Program-made: the position numbers and the translations under genes
NCBI RefSeq assembly: GCF_007971525.1
Contig: NZ_CP042437.1
Span: 7,502,001-7,566,000, forward strand
Source: Mucilaginibacter ginsenosidivorax
GTDB lineage: Bacteria > Bacteroidota > Bacteroidia > Sphingobacteriales > Sphingobacteriaceae
Direction of reading: 5' to 3'
DNA: 64,000 nucleotides
The notes under the pieces: generated by a model
Database searches by the model: none
Seen by the model: the letters and a program-made list of their open reading frames with translations, nothing else
What the model was told of the DNA's origin: nothing
Part shown: piece by piece, positions 40,417 through 49,382 of the stretch
Layout: each line of letters starts with the position of its first letter
Numbering within the stretch: the first letter of the stretch is position 1

Positions 40417-41703
40417 ATGCTTTTTACTGAAGATTTTTTGCATTATGTATGGAAATTCCGCTTGTTTGACCGTTCAGATCTGCGAACGGAAGATGGCGAA
40501 ACGCTGGAGATATTTTCAACTGGTATTCATAACAGCGATTCGGGCCCCGATTTTCATAATGCCAGGATTAAAATTGGAGAAACGCTTTGGGCTGGCAATG
40601 TGGAAGTGCACCTTTCGGCTTCCGATTGGCAAAAGCACGGACATACCACCGATGAGGCTTACAATAATGTGATTTTGCATGTTGTTTACAACAACGATTT
40701 GCCATTAAAACTAAACAACGGGCGAACAGTACCTACCCTGCAACTAAACAACAGGGTTCCGGCCGAATTATATGGCCGTTATCACCAGATGATATTCGGC
40801 AACCAAACTATTATACCGTGCGAAGCCAGCATCGGTACAGTGGACGGTTTAATTATGCACAACTGGCTTACCCGTGTTTTGGTGGAACGGCTGGAAAAAA
40901 AATCGGCTGCAGTAATAGCTGCCCTTGCCATTAACCGTGGCGATTGGGAGGAAACGTTTTACCAGTTTTTAGCCGCCAATTTTGGGTTTAAAACAAATGC
41001 CCTGCCTTTTGAACTGCTGGCAAAATCGTTGCCGCAGCTTACATTGGCCAAAAACAAAAATAACCCGATGCAAATTGAAGCGCTCATATTTGGCCAGGCA
41101 GGTTTTTTAGAGGGCGACCTGAAGGATGACTATCCTGTTAAACTAAAAAAGGAATATGATTACCTGCGAAAGAAATACAGCCTAAACCCGATAGAAAACC
41201 ATTTATGGAAATTTATGCGCTTAAGGCCGCCCAATTTCCCAACCATCAGGCTTGCCCAATTTGCAGCGCTTATTGTTAGCGCCAATCACCTATTCTCGAA
41301 AATATTGGAGATAAAAGATATAGATGCCTTACGCAACCTGTTTGCATCTATTAAAACAAATGAGTATTGGGACAATCACTATCGGTTTGATGTTCCTTCA
41401 AAACCATTGCCTAAAGTTATGGGAGCGGCTTCGGTTGATGTATTGCTTATTAATACCCTTGCCCTGTTCTTGTTTAGCTATGGCAAACATCATCAGCAGC
41501 AATATTATATTAGCCGCGCGCTAAAACTTTTAGAAAATTTGCCGGCCGAAAAGAACAATATTACCGCAGATTTTGTTAACTTAGGGGTGAAAATTACTAA
41601 TGCATTTGAATCGCAGGCGCTAATCGAACTAAAAAACAACTATTGTAATTACAAGAAATGCCTGCAGTGCGGCGTTGGTAATAAAATATTAAAGCTCAGC
41701 TGA
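40417..41703 (+). CDS. DUF2851 family protein
   Basis: A 428-residue Bacteroidota-typical protein. The N-terminus EDFLHYVWKFRLFDRSDLRT and the motif NSDSGPDFHNARIKIGETLWAGNVEVH are diagnostic of DUF2851. It contains a nuclease-like HxD/E-rich core (NVEVHLSASDW), but the function is unknown. It ends in a CLQCGVGNKILK zinc-ribbon-like tail. One base separates it from the PspC-like gene, so they are probably cotranscribed. Confidence 0.87.
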   Translation: MLFTEDFLHYVWKFRLFDRSDLRTEDGETLEIFSTGIHNSDSGPDFHNARIKIGETLWAGNVEVHLSASDWQKHGHTTDEAYNNVILHVVYNNDLPLKLNNGRTVPTLQLNNRVPAELYGRYHQMIFGNQTIIPCEASIGTVDGLIMHNWLTRVLVERLEKKSAAVIAALAINRGDWEETFYQFLAANFGFKTNALPFELLAKSLPQLTLAKNKNNPMQIEALIFGQAGFLEGDLKDDYPVKLKKEYDYLRKKYSLNPIENHLWKFMRLRPPNFPTIRLAQFAALIVSANHLFSKILEIKDIDALRNLFASIKTNEYWDNHYRFDVPSKPLPKVMGAASVDVLLINTLALFLFSYGKHHQQQYYISRALKLLENLPAEKNNITADFVNLGVKITNAFESQALIELKNNYCNYKKCLQCGVGNKILKLS

Positions 41704-41704
41704 A

Positions 41705-41926
41705 ATGCTACAAAGAATATTAACTTTTTTTGAACGCTACTCCTTTGGTGTATGTACGTACCTGGGCGAAAAGTTTAACGTTTCGATAGCCAAAATCCGG
41801 TTGTTTTTTATTTATTCCTCCTTTTTAGCGGTTGGCTTTCCACTTATATTTTATTTCTTCGCAGGCATCGTGCTTGATATCCGTAAATTCGTAAAGCGTA
41901 CCCACACCAGGGCTACTGATCTTTAA
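41705..41926 (+). CDS. PspC domain small membrane protein
   Basis: A 73-residue protein with an N-terminal basic stretch, FGVCTYLGEKFNVSIAKIRL (PspC signature of a cytosolic helix-turn-helix-like half) and one membrane span (FFIYSSFLAVGFPLIFYFFAG). PspC proteins take part in envelope stress responses. It is encoded directly after the DUF2851 gene. Confidence 0.78.
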   Translation: MLQRILTFFERYSFGVCTYLGEKFNVSIAKIRLFFIYSSFLAVGFPLIFYFFAGIVLDIRKFVKRTHTRATDL

Positions 41927-42050
41927 CAGGATTTTTTTGAAAATAGAAGTAGCTGACTTGCCAATCTTTTATTAATCTTATTACTTCACCGGGGCTTGAT
42001 GATAGCTTCATCGTCAACGTAAAAACAAATAACGTATTAAGTTTAGGTAC

Positions 42051-42473
42051 TTACACCAACATTCCGGTTATTACAGCATCCTGCAAATTGCGTACTTTAA
42101 ACTTGGGTTTGTAACAGTAATGCGCAAGTTGTTTTACCCAGGTGCTGTTATAGCCAAATACCATTTTTATCATCCTTACCCGCGTTGAACCTTTGGGATA
42201 TCCATATTTGTACCAGGTAAATTTAGATTGGTCTATTTTAAACTGATCGGTAAAATCCGCCAGGAAAAGGTCTATTTCTATATCAAAAATATCAAGGTCG
42301 AGATCCAGGCTGGTTTCAAGGCAAAGGCTGCCGGGGTCTACACTGCGAATTTTGTAGCGGCTGCAATAATCAACAATAAATTCTTTTAAAGGGGGCAGTA
42401 TCTCTTCCATTAATTGAATAGTTTTGATCATGTTGGTTATAGGACGTTGTTTTAAAAACAAAGGTTGCATCAT
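42051..42473 (-). CDS. DUF1493-like (acyl-carrier-like) protein
   Basis: A 140-residue protein. The central LETSLDLDLDIFDIEIDLFLADFTDQF (about residues 52-78) resembles DUF1493 and acyl-carrier-like domains but lacks a DSL phosphopantetheine site. An internal ATG (MIKTIQLMEE, residue 15) could be the true start. Function unknown. Single gene, convergent with the PspC-like gene. Confidence 0.6.
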   Translation of the reverse strand: MMQPLFLKQRPITNMIKTIQLMEEILPPLKEFIVDYCSRYKIRSVDPGSLCLETSLDLDLDIFDIEIDLFLADFTDQFKIDQSKFTWYKYGYPKGSTRVRMIKMVFGYNSTWVKQLAHYCYKPKFKVRNLQDAVITGMLV

Positions 42474-42595
42474 GGAGACCAGTTTTTTTTAAAAAGGTTA
42501 CCGAAATATTAAAACGTTTTCAATTGTGCTTAGTATACTTTTCGATGAATATTTAACAGGGTATTGTTATTATTGCAATCAGTTTACCAATTACC

Positions 42596-43285
42596 ATGAA
42601 ATTAAAAGTTATTGCTTTTGATGCCGACGATACCCTTTGGGTCAATGAACCTTATTTTCAGAATACAGAGAGAAAGTTTTGCAGCCTGCTGGAGGACTTT
42701 TTGCCCGAACATGATATTTCAAAAGAGCTTTTTAAGGTGGAAGTTGATAACCTGCCCCTTTACGGTTATGGGATAAAAGGTTACATACTGAGCATGATTG
42801 AAGCCGCATTAAAAATATCAGATAACAAGATCGGTATTGATACCATAAACATTATTTTACAATATGGACGGGAGATGCTCAATGAGCCTATTGAACTGCT
42901 GGATGGCGTGGAGCACGTTTTATCAACGCTAAAAACTGATTATCGCCTGGTGGTAGCCACAAAAGGCGATTTGCTTGACCAGGAACGTAAACTAAAAAAA
43001 TCGGGCCTGTCGCATTATTTTCACCATATCGAGATCATGAGCGATAAAAAAGAAGATGATTATATTAAATTGATAAAACACCTGGATATCCAACCAGAAG
43101 AGTTTATGATGGTGGGTAATTCCCTTAAATCAGATGTAATGCCGGTGTTGAATATTGGTGGCTATGCCATACATGTGCCATACCATACCACCTGGGCGCA
43201 TGAGCATGTGGAGACAAGTTTAAGTCATGAAAAATTCATGCAGGCCGATAAGCTCGCCGATATCTTATCATCGGTAAAAAGATGA
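42596..43285 (+). CDS. HAD family hydrolase
   Basis: A 229-residue haloacid-dehalogenase fold phosphatase. Motif I is VIAFDADDTLW (Asp 9 and 11), motif II lies in LVVATKGD, motif III Lys is in KKEDDYIKL, and motif IV is MMVGNSLKSDV. A helical cap is inserted after motif I. The substrate is unknown. It overlaps the CAT-like gene by four bases (ATGA), so the two are translationally coupled. Confidence 0.88.
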   Translation: MKLKVIAFDADDTLWVNEPYFQNTERKFCSLLEDFLPEHDISKELFKVEVDNLPLYGYGIKGYILSMIEAALKISDNKIGIDTINIILQYGREMLNEPIELLDGVEHVLSTLKTDYRLVVATKGDLLDQERKLKKSGLSHYFHHIEIMSDKKEDDYIKLIKHLDIQPEEFMMVGNSLKSDVMPVLNIGGYAIHVPYHTTWAHEHVETSLSHEKFMQADKLADILSSVKR

Positions 43286-43911
43286 AGAAAAAATTAGATC
43301 TTGATAACTGGCTACGTAAAGAACATTTCCTTTTCTTTAAGCAATTTGACGAGCCATATTACGGCGTAACCGTAACTATGGATTGTACAGCCGCCTATGT
43401 TTTTGCCAAAGAGCGAAAGGTATCCTTCTTTTTATATACCATGTACCTCGCCTTAACTGCTGCGCAAAAGATAGCCGAATTTACCTACCGTATTGAAGGC
43501 GATGATGTATACATCCATGATCAGATAGACGGAGGATCGACCGTTGGGCGTGCAAATGGCACATTTGGTTTCGGATCGTTTCCATACGCGTCTTCATTTG
43601 ATGAATTTATAGTTACCGCCAATCAAGAGGTTGAGCAGGTGCAACAATCCAATGAGCTGATACGTTCTTCGGCCACCAATATCATCCGTTTTTCGTCATT
43701 ACCCTGGATTGATTTCACCAGTTTATCTCATGCCCGGATGTTTTGTATTGAAGATAGCTGCCCAAAAATCTCTTTTGGTAAAATGACACTACATCAGGAT
43801 GGAAAAAGATCAATGTCTGTATCTATACACGTACATCATGCCCTGGTAGATGGCTTACACGTTGGGCAGTTTATTGATAGTTTTCAGCAGTTAATGAATA
43901 ACGGCCTTTAA
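43282..43911 (+). CDS. Chloramphenicol acetyltransferase-like (CAT fold) protein
   Basis: A 209-residue protein of the type A CAT fold. The catalytic His is in SIHVHHALVDGLHVGQF (HHAxxDGxH, about residues 186-194), and LPWIDFTSLSHA resembles the substrate region. Trimeric acetyl-CoA-dependent acetylation of a small hydroxyl compound is likely. Chloramphenicol resistance is not established; chromosomal CAT-like proteins in Bacteroidota often have other substrates. Coupled to the HAD gene. Confidence 0.82.
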   Translation: MKKKLDLDNWLRKEHFLFFKQFDEPYYGVTVTMDCTAAYVFAKERKVSFFLYTMYLALTAAQKIAEFTYRIEGDDVYIHDQIDGGSTVGRANGTFGFGSFPYASSFDEFIVTANQEVEQVQQSNELIRSSATNIIRFSSLPWIDFTSLSHARMFCIEDSCPKISFGKMTLHQDGKRSMSVSIHVHHALVDGLHVGQFIDSFQQLMNNGL

Positions 43912-44441
43912 ACCGTTTTTTCCATTACAATAAGTTCTATCGGTTCTTTTGGTGCTCCAAACCTGCCGTGATCATGAAATGGTTGAATTTCGCCCGTGAA
44001 TGCGTAACCACGCCGCTCATACCAGCCAACCAACTCCTTACGGCTCCGTATTACCGTCATGCTGATTGTATGCAGGCCAAGTTGCTTTGCAATTACTTCA
44101 GCCTCCTCTATTAAAGCGCGGCCTACTCCCCCGTTTTGCAGCGCCGGCGATACGCTAAACATCCCAAGGTATAACTTATCCCCCTTAACTTCAAGGTATA
44201 CTGTGCCTATGATGTTACCGTCGGTGCTGGTATACTTTAAAATGGTGATGGCATCGTTATTCAGGTAATCAATCAACATCGGCTCATCAATCCTGATACC
44301 GCCAACCAGGTCGGTTTCTGTAGTCCAGCCTTTTTTTGATTCTTCGCCCCGGTAGGCACTGTTAATCAATATATTTAGTTCGGCTACATCGGCAAGCGTT
44401 GCTTTGGTTATTGGCATAGTATTTTGTTTTTGGGAGGGCAA
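43908..44441 (-). CDS. GNAT family N-acetyltransferase
   Basis: A 177-residue GNAT enzyme. Motif A is LGMFSVSPALQNGGVGRALIEEAE (about residues 92-115), and the C-terminal WYERRGYAFTGEIQPF is the usual motif B. Substrate unknown. It converges on and overlaps the CAT-like gene end by four bases. Confidence 0.87.
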   Translation of the reverse strand: MPSQKQNTMPITKATLADVAELNILINSAYRGEESKKGWTTETDLVGGIRIDEPMLIDYLNNDAITILKYTSTDGNIIGTVYLEVKGDKLYLGMFSVSPALQNGGVGRALIEEAEVIAKQLGLHTISMTVIRSRKELVGWYERRGYAFTGEIQPFHDHGRFGAPKEPIELIVMEKTV

Positions 44442-44484
44442 ACTTAGTATTTACAGCAATAAATCCCTAACAAAAATTAACCGT

Positions 44485-44820
44485 TTACAACAATTTATAG
44501 TCCTCGCGGGCCGGGCTAAAAATATCAATCAGTTTGCAATCAGTTACAGCGGTACCGCCATGCACAATATTTGATGGGATAATTGCAAACATTCCGGGAT
44601 CTAATACCTGCGGAATGCCATCAACTGTAAGTTCAAATTTGCCTTCCAGCACAAACGAATACTGTTCGTGTACGTGTTTATGCATCGGTAAAGATATCCC
44701 TGCCTTTACTTCAATAAAATTGATGGTGTTAGAATTAGTATGGATTAGTTTTGAAAAATAGCCGGGCGCAATCTCTTTGGTTTGAATATCGCTAAACAGG
44801 TGGAAAAATTGGTTTTGCAT
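44485..44820 (-). CDS. Cupin domain protein
   Basis: A 111-residue single-cupin protein. Motif 1 is MHKHVHEQYSFVLEGKFEL with the H-x-H...E metal ligands; motif 2 is PGMFAIIPSNIVHGG. It is probably a metal-dependent dioxygenase, isomerase or sensor; nothing narrower can be said. Single gene. Confidence 0.87.
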   Translation of the reverse strand: MQNQFFHLFSDIQTKEIAPGYFSKLIHTNSNTINFIEVKAGISLPMHKHVHEQYSFVLEGKFELTVDGIPQVLDPGMFAIIPSNIVHGGTAVTDCKLIDIFSPAREDYKLL

Positions 44821-45042
44821 GCATCAAATTTACACTACTATTTTAAACTTTGTATCTTTTATTCAATTGCTGTTGTCTACCGGGTAAAACAATTCTCACG
44901 TTTTGTCAGGACTGTGAATGGAGTAAAAACACCATGTGATTAACTAAATTTATAACCAAATGTTGACCGTTTATAATGCCGCAATATTTGAAAACCATCT
45001 TATCTTTATGCAGTTATTAGATAAGTTACACATCACCCCATC

Positions 45043-45948
45043 ATGGCTTTTATTGATTACTATAAAATATTAGGAATAGACAAGGCTGCTTCGGACAAAG
45101 ACGTTAAAAATGCGTACCGCAAGCTGGCCCGCAAATATCATCCCGACCTAAATCCCAACGACGCCGAAGCAAATAAAAAATTTCAGGAAATAAACGAAGC
45201 TAATGAAGTATTGAGCGATCCCGAAAAACGCAAAAAGTACGACAAATACGGCGAAAACTGGCAGCATGGTGAAGCATATGAACAACAAACCAGGCAGCAA
45301 CAAAACAGGCAACGTAGTAGTGGTGGGTCGGGCGGTTTCGAAGGATTTGGAGGAGGCTTTGGCGGTGGCGAAGATTTTTCTGATTTCTTCCAATCGATGT
45401 TTGGTGGTGCCGGTAGTGCAGGTGGCGGACGCCGCACAGGTTACCGTGGCCAGGATTTAAATGCCGAATTTCAATTGAACCTGCAGGATACTTTACAAAC
45501 ACATAAGCAAACGCTTACGGTTAACGGAAAAAATATACGTATTACAATTCCGGCTGGCATTGAAAATGGCCAAACCATTAAAATAGCCGGCCATGGCGGC
45601 ACGGGTGTAAATGGAGGCCCTGCCGGCGACCTGTTTATTAAATTTAATATTCCGGCGGATGCCCGTTTTAAGCGGGATGGAGCCAACCTTTATAATACCA
45701 TTGATCTTGATTTATATACTGCTGTATTAGGCGGCGAGATTATGGCCGAAACACCAACCGGAAAAGTAAAAGTTAAAGTAAAGCCCGAAACTCAAAATGG
45801 TACCAAGGTAAAACTGAAAGGCAAGGGTATGCCGGTTTATAAAAAAGAGAATGAGTTTGGCGACTTATATCTTACCTATAATATAAAAATACCAACCAAC
45901 CTTACCGACAAACAAAAGCAACTGTTTGAAGAACTGTCAAAATCCTGA
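45043..45948 (+). CDS. cbpA: DnaJ-class co-chaperone CbpA-like
   Basis: A 301-residue type B J-protein. The J domain has the HPD triad in KYHPDLNPN (about residues 32-34); a Gly/Phe-rich linker (GGSGGFEGFGGGFGGGEDF) spans about 90-125; and two C-terminal substrate-binding domains follow without the zinc fingers of DnaJ. It stimulates DnaK. The next gene, five bases on, encodes its modulator CbpM, a typical pair. TATCTTTA, about 35 bases upstream, is a one-mismatch -7 box. Confidence 0.92.
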   Translation: MAFIDYYKILGIDKAASDKDVKNAYRKLARKYHPDLNPNDAEANKKFQEINEANEVLSDPEKRKKYDKYGENWQHGEAYEQQTRQQQNRQRSSGGSGGFEGFGGGFGGGEDFSDFFQSMFGGAGSAGGGRRTGYRGQDLNAEFQLNLQDTLQTHKQTLTVNGKNIRITIPAGIENGQTIKIAGHGGTGVNGGPAGDLFIKFNIPADARFKRDGANLYNTIDLDLYTAVLGGEIMAETPTGKVKVKVKPETQNGTKVKLKGKGMPVYKKENEFGDLYLTYNIKIPTNLTDKQKQLFEELSKS

Positions 45949-45953
45949 TTATT

Positions 45954-46247
45954 ATGAAAACGGAGAATCTAATTACAGTCAACGAATTTTGTATTTATCA
46001 TAACGTGGAGTTTACGTTTATAAATTCGTTGCAGCAAGCAGGGCTTGTTGATGTTAAAGAAGTTGACCAAACCATATTTATCCCTGAATCGGAATTAAAA
46101 AAACTTCAGAAAATAATTAGTTTGCACGAGTTAGATATCAATATCGCCGGCATTGAGGCTATAACCCATATGCTTGACAGGATTGAACAAATGCAGGAGA
46201 ATATGCGTGGCTTGCGTAATAAGCTGAAGATGTATGAAGGAGAGTAA
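45954..46247 (+). CDS. cbpM: Chaperone modulator CbpM
   Basis: A 97-residue MerR-like helical protein. The start ITVNEFCIYHNVEFTFINSL and the terminal coiled coil (LDRIEQMQENMRGLRNKL) match CbpM, which binds the J domain of CbpA and inhibits it. Five bases separate it from cbpA. Confidence 0.86.
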   Translation: MKTENLITVNEFCIYHNVEFTFINSLQQAGLVDVKEVDQTIFIPESELKKLQKIISLHELDINIAGIEAITHMLDRIEQMQENMRGLRNKLKMYEGE

Positions 46248-46252
46248 TTTGC

Positions 46253-46714
46253 TTATTCTAACGGCTTGAAAATATATTTTTCATCGTAATCTACTTCAAA
46301 ATGGTCAAGAAATTGCTTATACTCTTCTAAAAAGTTTTTATGCCGATGATGTTCTTCCTGATTTTCGATATATAAAGCAACTTTTTTAATCTGAGACCGG
46401 GAATAAGAAAACGCCCCATAACCTTCCTGCCATTTGAATGGGGAATTATTAAATTTCTCTTCATTAATCCATTCAGATGATGAACCCTTTACCATTTTCA
46501 TCAAGTCTGATAATGATTGGGTCGGCCTGAAACCGAAAAATAAGTGTAGGTGATCTGGCATGCTATTGATGCTTATCATCTTATGGCCGTTGTTTTTAAT
46601 AATTCCGGTAATATATTTATGCAATTCCTCTTTCCATGTTGATTTGATGAGCGACTGCCTGAATTTTACAGCAATAACGCATTGAATATGAATTTGGGTA
46701 TAGGTATTGGCCAT
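46253..46714 (-). CDS. REP-associated tyrosine transposase (RAYT, IS200-like)
   Basis: A 153-residue Y1 transposase. The HUH motif is HLH in NSMPDHLHLFFGF (about residues 54-66). The catalytic Tyr is in EGYGAFSYSRSQ (about 115-120). It is complete and short, like IS200 TnpA, but the gene is bordered not by IS200 ends but by a cluster of REP-like hairpins (46731-47240), the arrangement called a REPtron. Such domesticated enzymes cut single-stranded REP hairpins. It ends five bases after cbpM, convergent. Confidence 0.86.
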   Translation of the reverse strand: MANTYTQIHIQCVIAVKFRQSLIKSTWKEELHKYITGIIKNNGHKMISINSMPDHLHLFFGFRPTQSLSDLMKMVKGSSSEWINEEKFNNSPFKWQEGYGAFSYSRSQIKKVALYIENQEEHHRHKNFLEEYKQFLDHFEVDYDEKYIFKPLE

Positions 46715-46730
46715 TATTTTGATGTTTTAA

Positions 46731-47240
46731 GTGGCGTACCTACGGCACGCAAACCTTTGTTTATCCTTCTTTTACCGACATTAGACCCGTAGGGGTTGCT
46801 TATCGCTTTATAATGATACAAAAAAATCACAAACAAAAGCGTGAAGTAATTGATATCGTTTTTAAAAAGTTTGTAAATAGCGTACCTACGGCACGCAAAA
46901 GTCCTCCTCTATTTTCTACCGACATCAGACCCCGATGGGGTCACTATCTGATTTACATAGTATAAGAATCGAATCTGCGCATGCAAAATAACTCATTAGG
47001 AGTATAACGTCGGCGAAAAAAGAGGGATTATACTTGCTGCCGGTACTTCCAGTTAACGTTACCTACTCTATATACCTCAACATCGTACCTTCGCTTACAA
47101 TGTGAGCATAATCAATTACACATCCCAAGTAACCCACATAAGGGCTAATTTTTAATCAACCATGCAAAATAACTCCGTAGGAGTCAAATGTCGGTAGATA
47201 ACAAAAGGAAGGGCCTTGCGTGCCGTAGGTACGCCACTTG
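46731..47240. repeat. Cluster of four REP-like units beside the RAYT gene
   Basis: Unit A 46731-46798: GGCGTACCTACGGCACGC, then ACCGACATTAGACCCGTAGG. Unit B 46879-46942: GCGTACCTACGGCACGC, then ACCGACATCAGACCCC. Units B' (46987-47052, degenerate) and A' (47173-47240) are in inverse orientation, A' ending GCGTGCCGTAGGTACGCC. The order is A-B-B'-A', so the cluster is roughly symmetric. Each unit has two small hairpins: GCGT/ACGC-flanked CCTACGG and an ACTCC/GGAGT type. Confidence 0.87.
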
Positions 47241-47324
47241 ACAGACATACGTTACTCCATGTACTTCAACATCATGCGTTCGCTTACGATATTGGCGTCA
47301 TCAATTACAGACTCCGGATAGCCC
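46980..47324. repeat. Diverged tandem duplication of a REP unit plus the 3' end of the MutS-like gene
   Basis: 46980-47135 and 47161-47324 align from CATGCAAAATAACTC through a REP unit to TACCTCAACATCGTACCTTCG versus TACTTCAACATCATGCGTTC and TCAATTACA. The right copy contains the real stop of the MutS-like gene (47252). The left copy is a decayed fragment of its last 25 or so codons. Confidence 0.8.
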
Positions 47325-48934
47325 ATAGATGCCAATATGGCTATTCCATTTTTGCTTTTAAGCAGGCCTTCTTTCAATTTGTAGTCGAATACCAGCGTCT
47401 TGCCCGATTTGGAATCTACAAACGAGTAAATGGCAAAATCTTCATCCAGTAATTCGGCCAGTTCAAGGTCATGGGTAGATACAAAAACAAAATTATCATT
47501 AGCAGTGATATATGATAATACCGATTTTGCGGCCGCAATCCGTTCAATGGTATTTGTACCTCTAAAAATTTCATCTATAATAACCAGGCTTTTAATTTCT
47601 TCGGCAGCACTGCTGCTGTCAACGATATTTAATATGGCCAATGCCTGTGCCTGGAAAAAGCTTTGCTGCTCTTCAATACTATCTGTTATTTTAATACTGG
47701 TTTGTATTTTTAAAAATGGGGCTTTATAAGCCTTGGCGCAGCTGGTAAATATAGTTTGGGCCAATAAAGTATTTATTGCTATTGCCTTAATAAATGTTGT
47801 TTTGCCCGACATGTTTGAACCGGTTATCAATGCTCCTTTATCTGCCCGTGTATACAAGGAATTAGGCACGCATCTATCCACCAACGGGTGGAATAGGTCT
47901 GTAATTTCCATTTTTGCATCCTTGCTAATAAATTCGGGCTTGTTATAAAATGGCAAACCTTCCCTTACCGATTGTATGGCTATCAGCACATCAATTTCGG
48001 CAACAAAGTTATATACCTTTTCGATGTCATCACGAAATTTGCCAATTTGGTTTATCGAATTGGTATAAATATGCGGCTCGAGCAGAAAAAGCACTTTAAA
48101 AAGCTGGAATACCGCATAACCCGGAGACCCAGAATCAACAACCAGCTCACTTTCAAAATTCACAATACTTAATGATCGTTTTAAACCAGCCAGGTTTAGG
48201 AGGCATTTTTTGATGTCGCTGGTATCGCCAATATCCGCGTATTTAACTAACCAAACCGCCACTTTGTGCATTATTAACAGTTGGGGTAACGAATCAGAAT
48301 ATTCGGCTGTTTTCTTTTTGCTTGCAAAATGAAATATAGTATTGTAACCTAACAACACTCCCAATATAATCAGGCTAACGGGATTAGGTATAACAATAAG
48401 TGATACAAGCGCTGCTAAAATTAAATACGGCACAATTTTAACATACAAAGCCATTACAGGCGCAAATAGCGGCGCATGAATTTTTAAAAACAAGTTGGGA
48501 ATTTGATAGGCATTACTATGGCCGAGCTTTGAAAGCTCGAGTTCCAAAAATTCGCGGTTGGGTGCATCCGCGTTCAGTGATGTTACCTTGGCATCAAGCT
48601 TTAATAAATTATCAAGTGATGTTTCCGGGAAATGCAATCTCTTATATAGCAATTGCTTTCCTGGTTTCGAGTTAGTTCTGTCTATATAGTTAAAAACATT
48701 TTTAAGGTCAAGGTCATCTGCGGTTACCGCTGTTAATTTGCCCGCGGCCGAATCTGCATCAAGGTAAATTTTTATCAAATCAAAATTGCGCCGTGAGTTT
48801 ACCGGTTTGGCCCATTTGTTTTTGATTTTCTCCAGGTTTTTCTCTTTAGCCCGTAATTTTCCAAAGTAAGATACTATGTATGAAATTGTTAGTACAATAG
48901 ACAAAATTAGTACCGTAAAAATGATGTAATACAT
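47252..48934 (-). CDS. Membrane-anchored MutS-like ATPase
   Basis: A 560-residue protein. The N-terminal span (residues 1-24) and a hydrophobic pair (about 157-200) anchor it in the membrane. The C-terminal third is the MutS ATPase: Walker A GSNMSGKT (372-379), Walker B LVIIDEIFRGTN (450-461), and the STHD signature near 485. The mismatch-recognition domain I with its Phe-x-Glu motif is absent, and there is no Smr endonuclease domain as in MutS2. A DNA-repair role is therefore uncertain. The family is common in Bacteroidota. Its 3' end is part of the tandem duplication. Confidence 0.85.
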   Translation of the reverse strand: MYYIIFTVLILSIVLTISYIVSYFGKLRAKEKNLEKIKNKWAKPVNSRRNFDLIKIYLDADSAAGKLTAVTADDLDLKNVFNYIDRTNSKPGKQLLYKRLHFPETSLDNLLKLDAKVTSLNADAPNREFLELELSKLGHSNAYQIPNLFLKIHAPLFAPVMALYVKIVPYLILAALVSLIVIPNPVSLIILGVLLGYNTIFHFASKKKTAEYSDSLPQLLIMHKVAVWLVKYADIGDTSDIKKCLLNLAGLKRSLSIVNFESELVVDSGSPGYAVFQLFKVLFLLEPHIYTNSINQIGKFRDDIEKVYNFVAEIDVLIAIQSVREGLPFYNKPEFISKDAKMEITDLFHPLVDRCVPNSLYTRADKGALITGSNMSGKTTFIKAIAINTLLAQTIFTSCAKAYKAPFLKIQTSIKITDSIEEQQSFFQAQALAILNIVDSSSAAEEIKSLVIIDEIFRGTNTIERIAAAKSVLSYITANDNFVFVSTHDLELAELLDEDFAIYSFVDSKSGKTLVFDYKLKEGLLKSKNGIAILASMGYPESVIDDANIVSERMMLKYME

Positions 48935-49026
48935 GCTTAAAAGAATAAAAAAGATTTAAACCCGTGGTTTATTTTCCAGTCAATATAAATGTAAACAAAG
49001 TTATTAACTAATAAATTTTTAAAGCG

Positions 49027-49305
49027 ATGAAACTGATTAAAATTTCGATAGTAACCCTGGTTATATTATTTTCATTTCAATTTGCCAAAGCTCAAAGTAT
49101 CTCTATTGGTGCATCTTTTGGATATGGTTATCCGCATCACAGGGTTATCGTGGCCGACGATTATCGCCCATACTACGCCGAACCCGTTTACTACGACCGC
49201 AGTGTTTATTACGGAAGACCACGATACTACGCATCCCGAAGCTATTGCAGGCCATACTACCACAGGGCATATTACAGGCCATTTTATGGCCACCGCCGCT
49301 GGTAA
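49027..49305 (+). CDS. Small secreted Tyr/Arg/His-rich protein
   Basis: A 92-residue protein with a signal peptide (cleavage likely after FAKA, about residue 22). The mature part is almost repetitive, rich in Tyr, Arg, His and Pro (YYDRSVYYGRPRYYASRSY; PYYHRAYYRPFYGHRRW). It is probably surface-exposed or periplasmic and disordered. No function can be assigned. Confidence 0.75.
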   Translation: MKLIKISIVTLVILFSFQFAKAQSISIGASFGYGYPHHRVIVADDYRPYYAEPVYYDRSVYYGRPRYYASRSYCRPYYHRAYYRPFYGHRRW

Positions 49306-49320
49306 TACGTAAATGATAAC

Positions 49321-49371
49321 ATTCAAAATAAACGCCTATTCCGGGACGCCGGATGGGTGTTTATTTTGAAT
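49321..49371. terminator. Bidirectional terminator between convergent genes
   Basis: ATTCAAAATAAACGCC (from 49321) pairs with its complement ending at 49371, and CCGG pairs at the top of the stem. The A/T-rich base of the stem supplies a U-run in both directions. It lies between the small secreted protein and the PAS protein. Confidence 0.85.
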
Positions 49372-49382
49372 AGTAAATCCAT

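Noticed and set aside
43282..43911. Antibiotic resistance gene (cat)
   Set aside because: The fold and HHAxxDGxH motif are present, but chromosomal context with a HAD gene and sequence divergence do not support a resistance claim.
46253..46714. Active IS200/IS605 insertion sequence
   Set aside because: No IS200-type left and right ends are visible; the flanks are REP-like units, fitting a RAYT.
47252..48934. Canonical mismatch repair MutS or MutS2
   Set aside because: The mismatch-binding domain and Smr domain are missing, and membrane segments are present.
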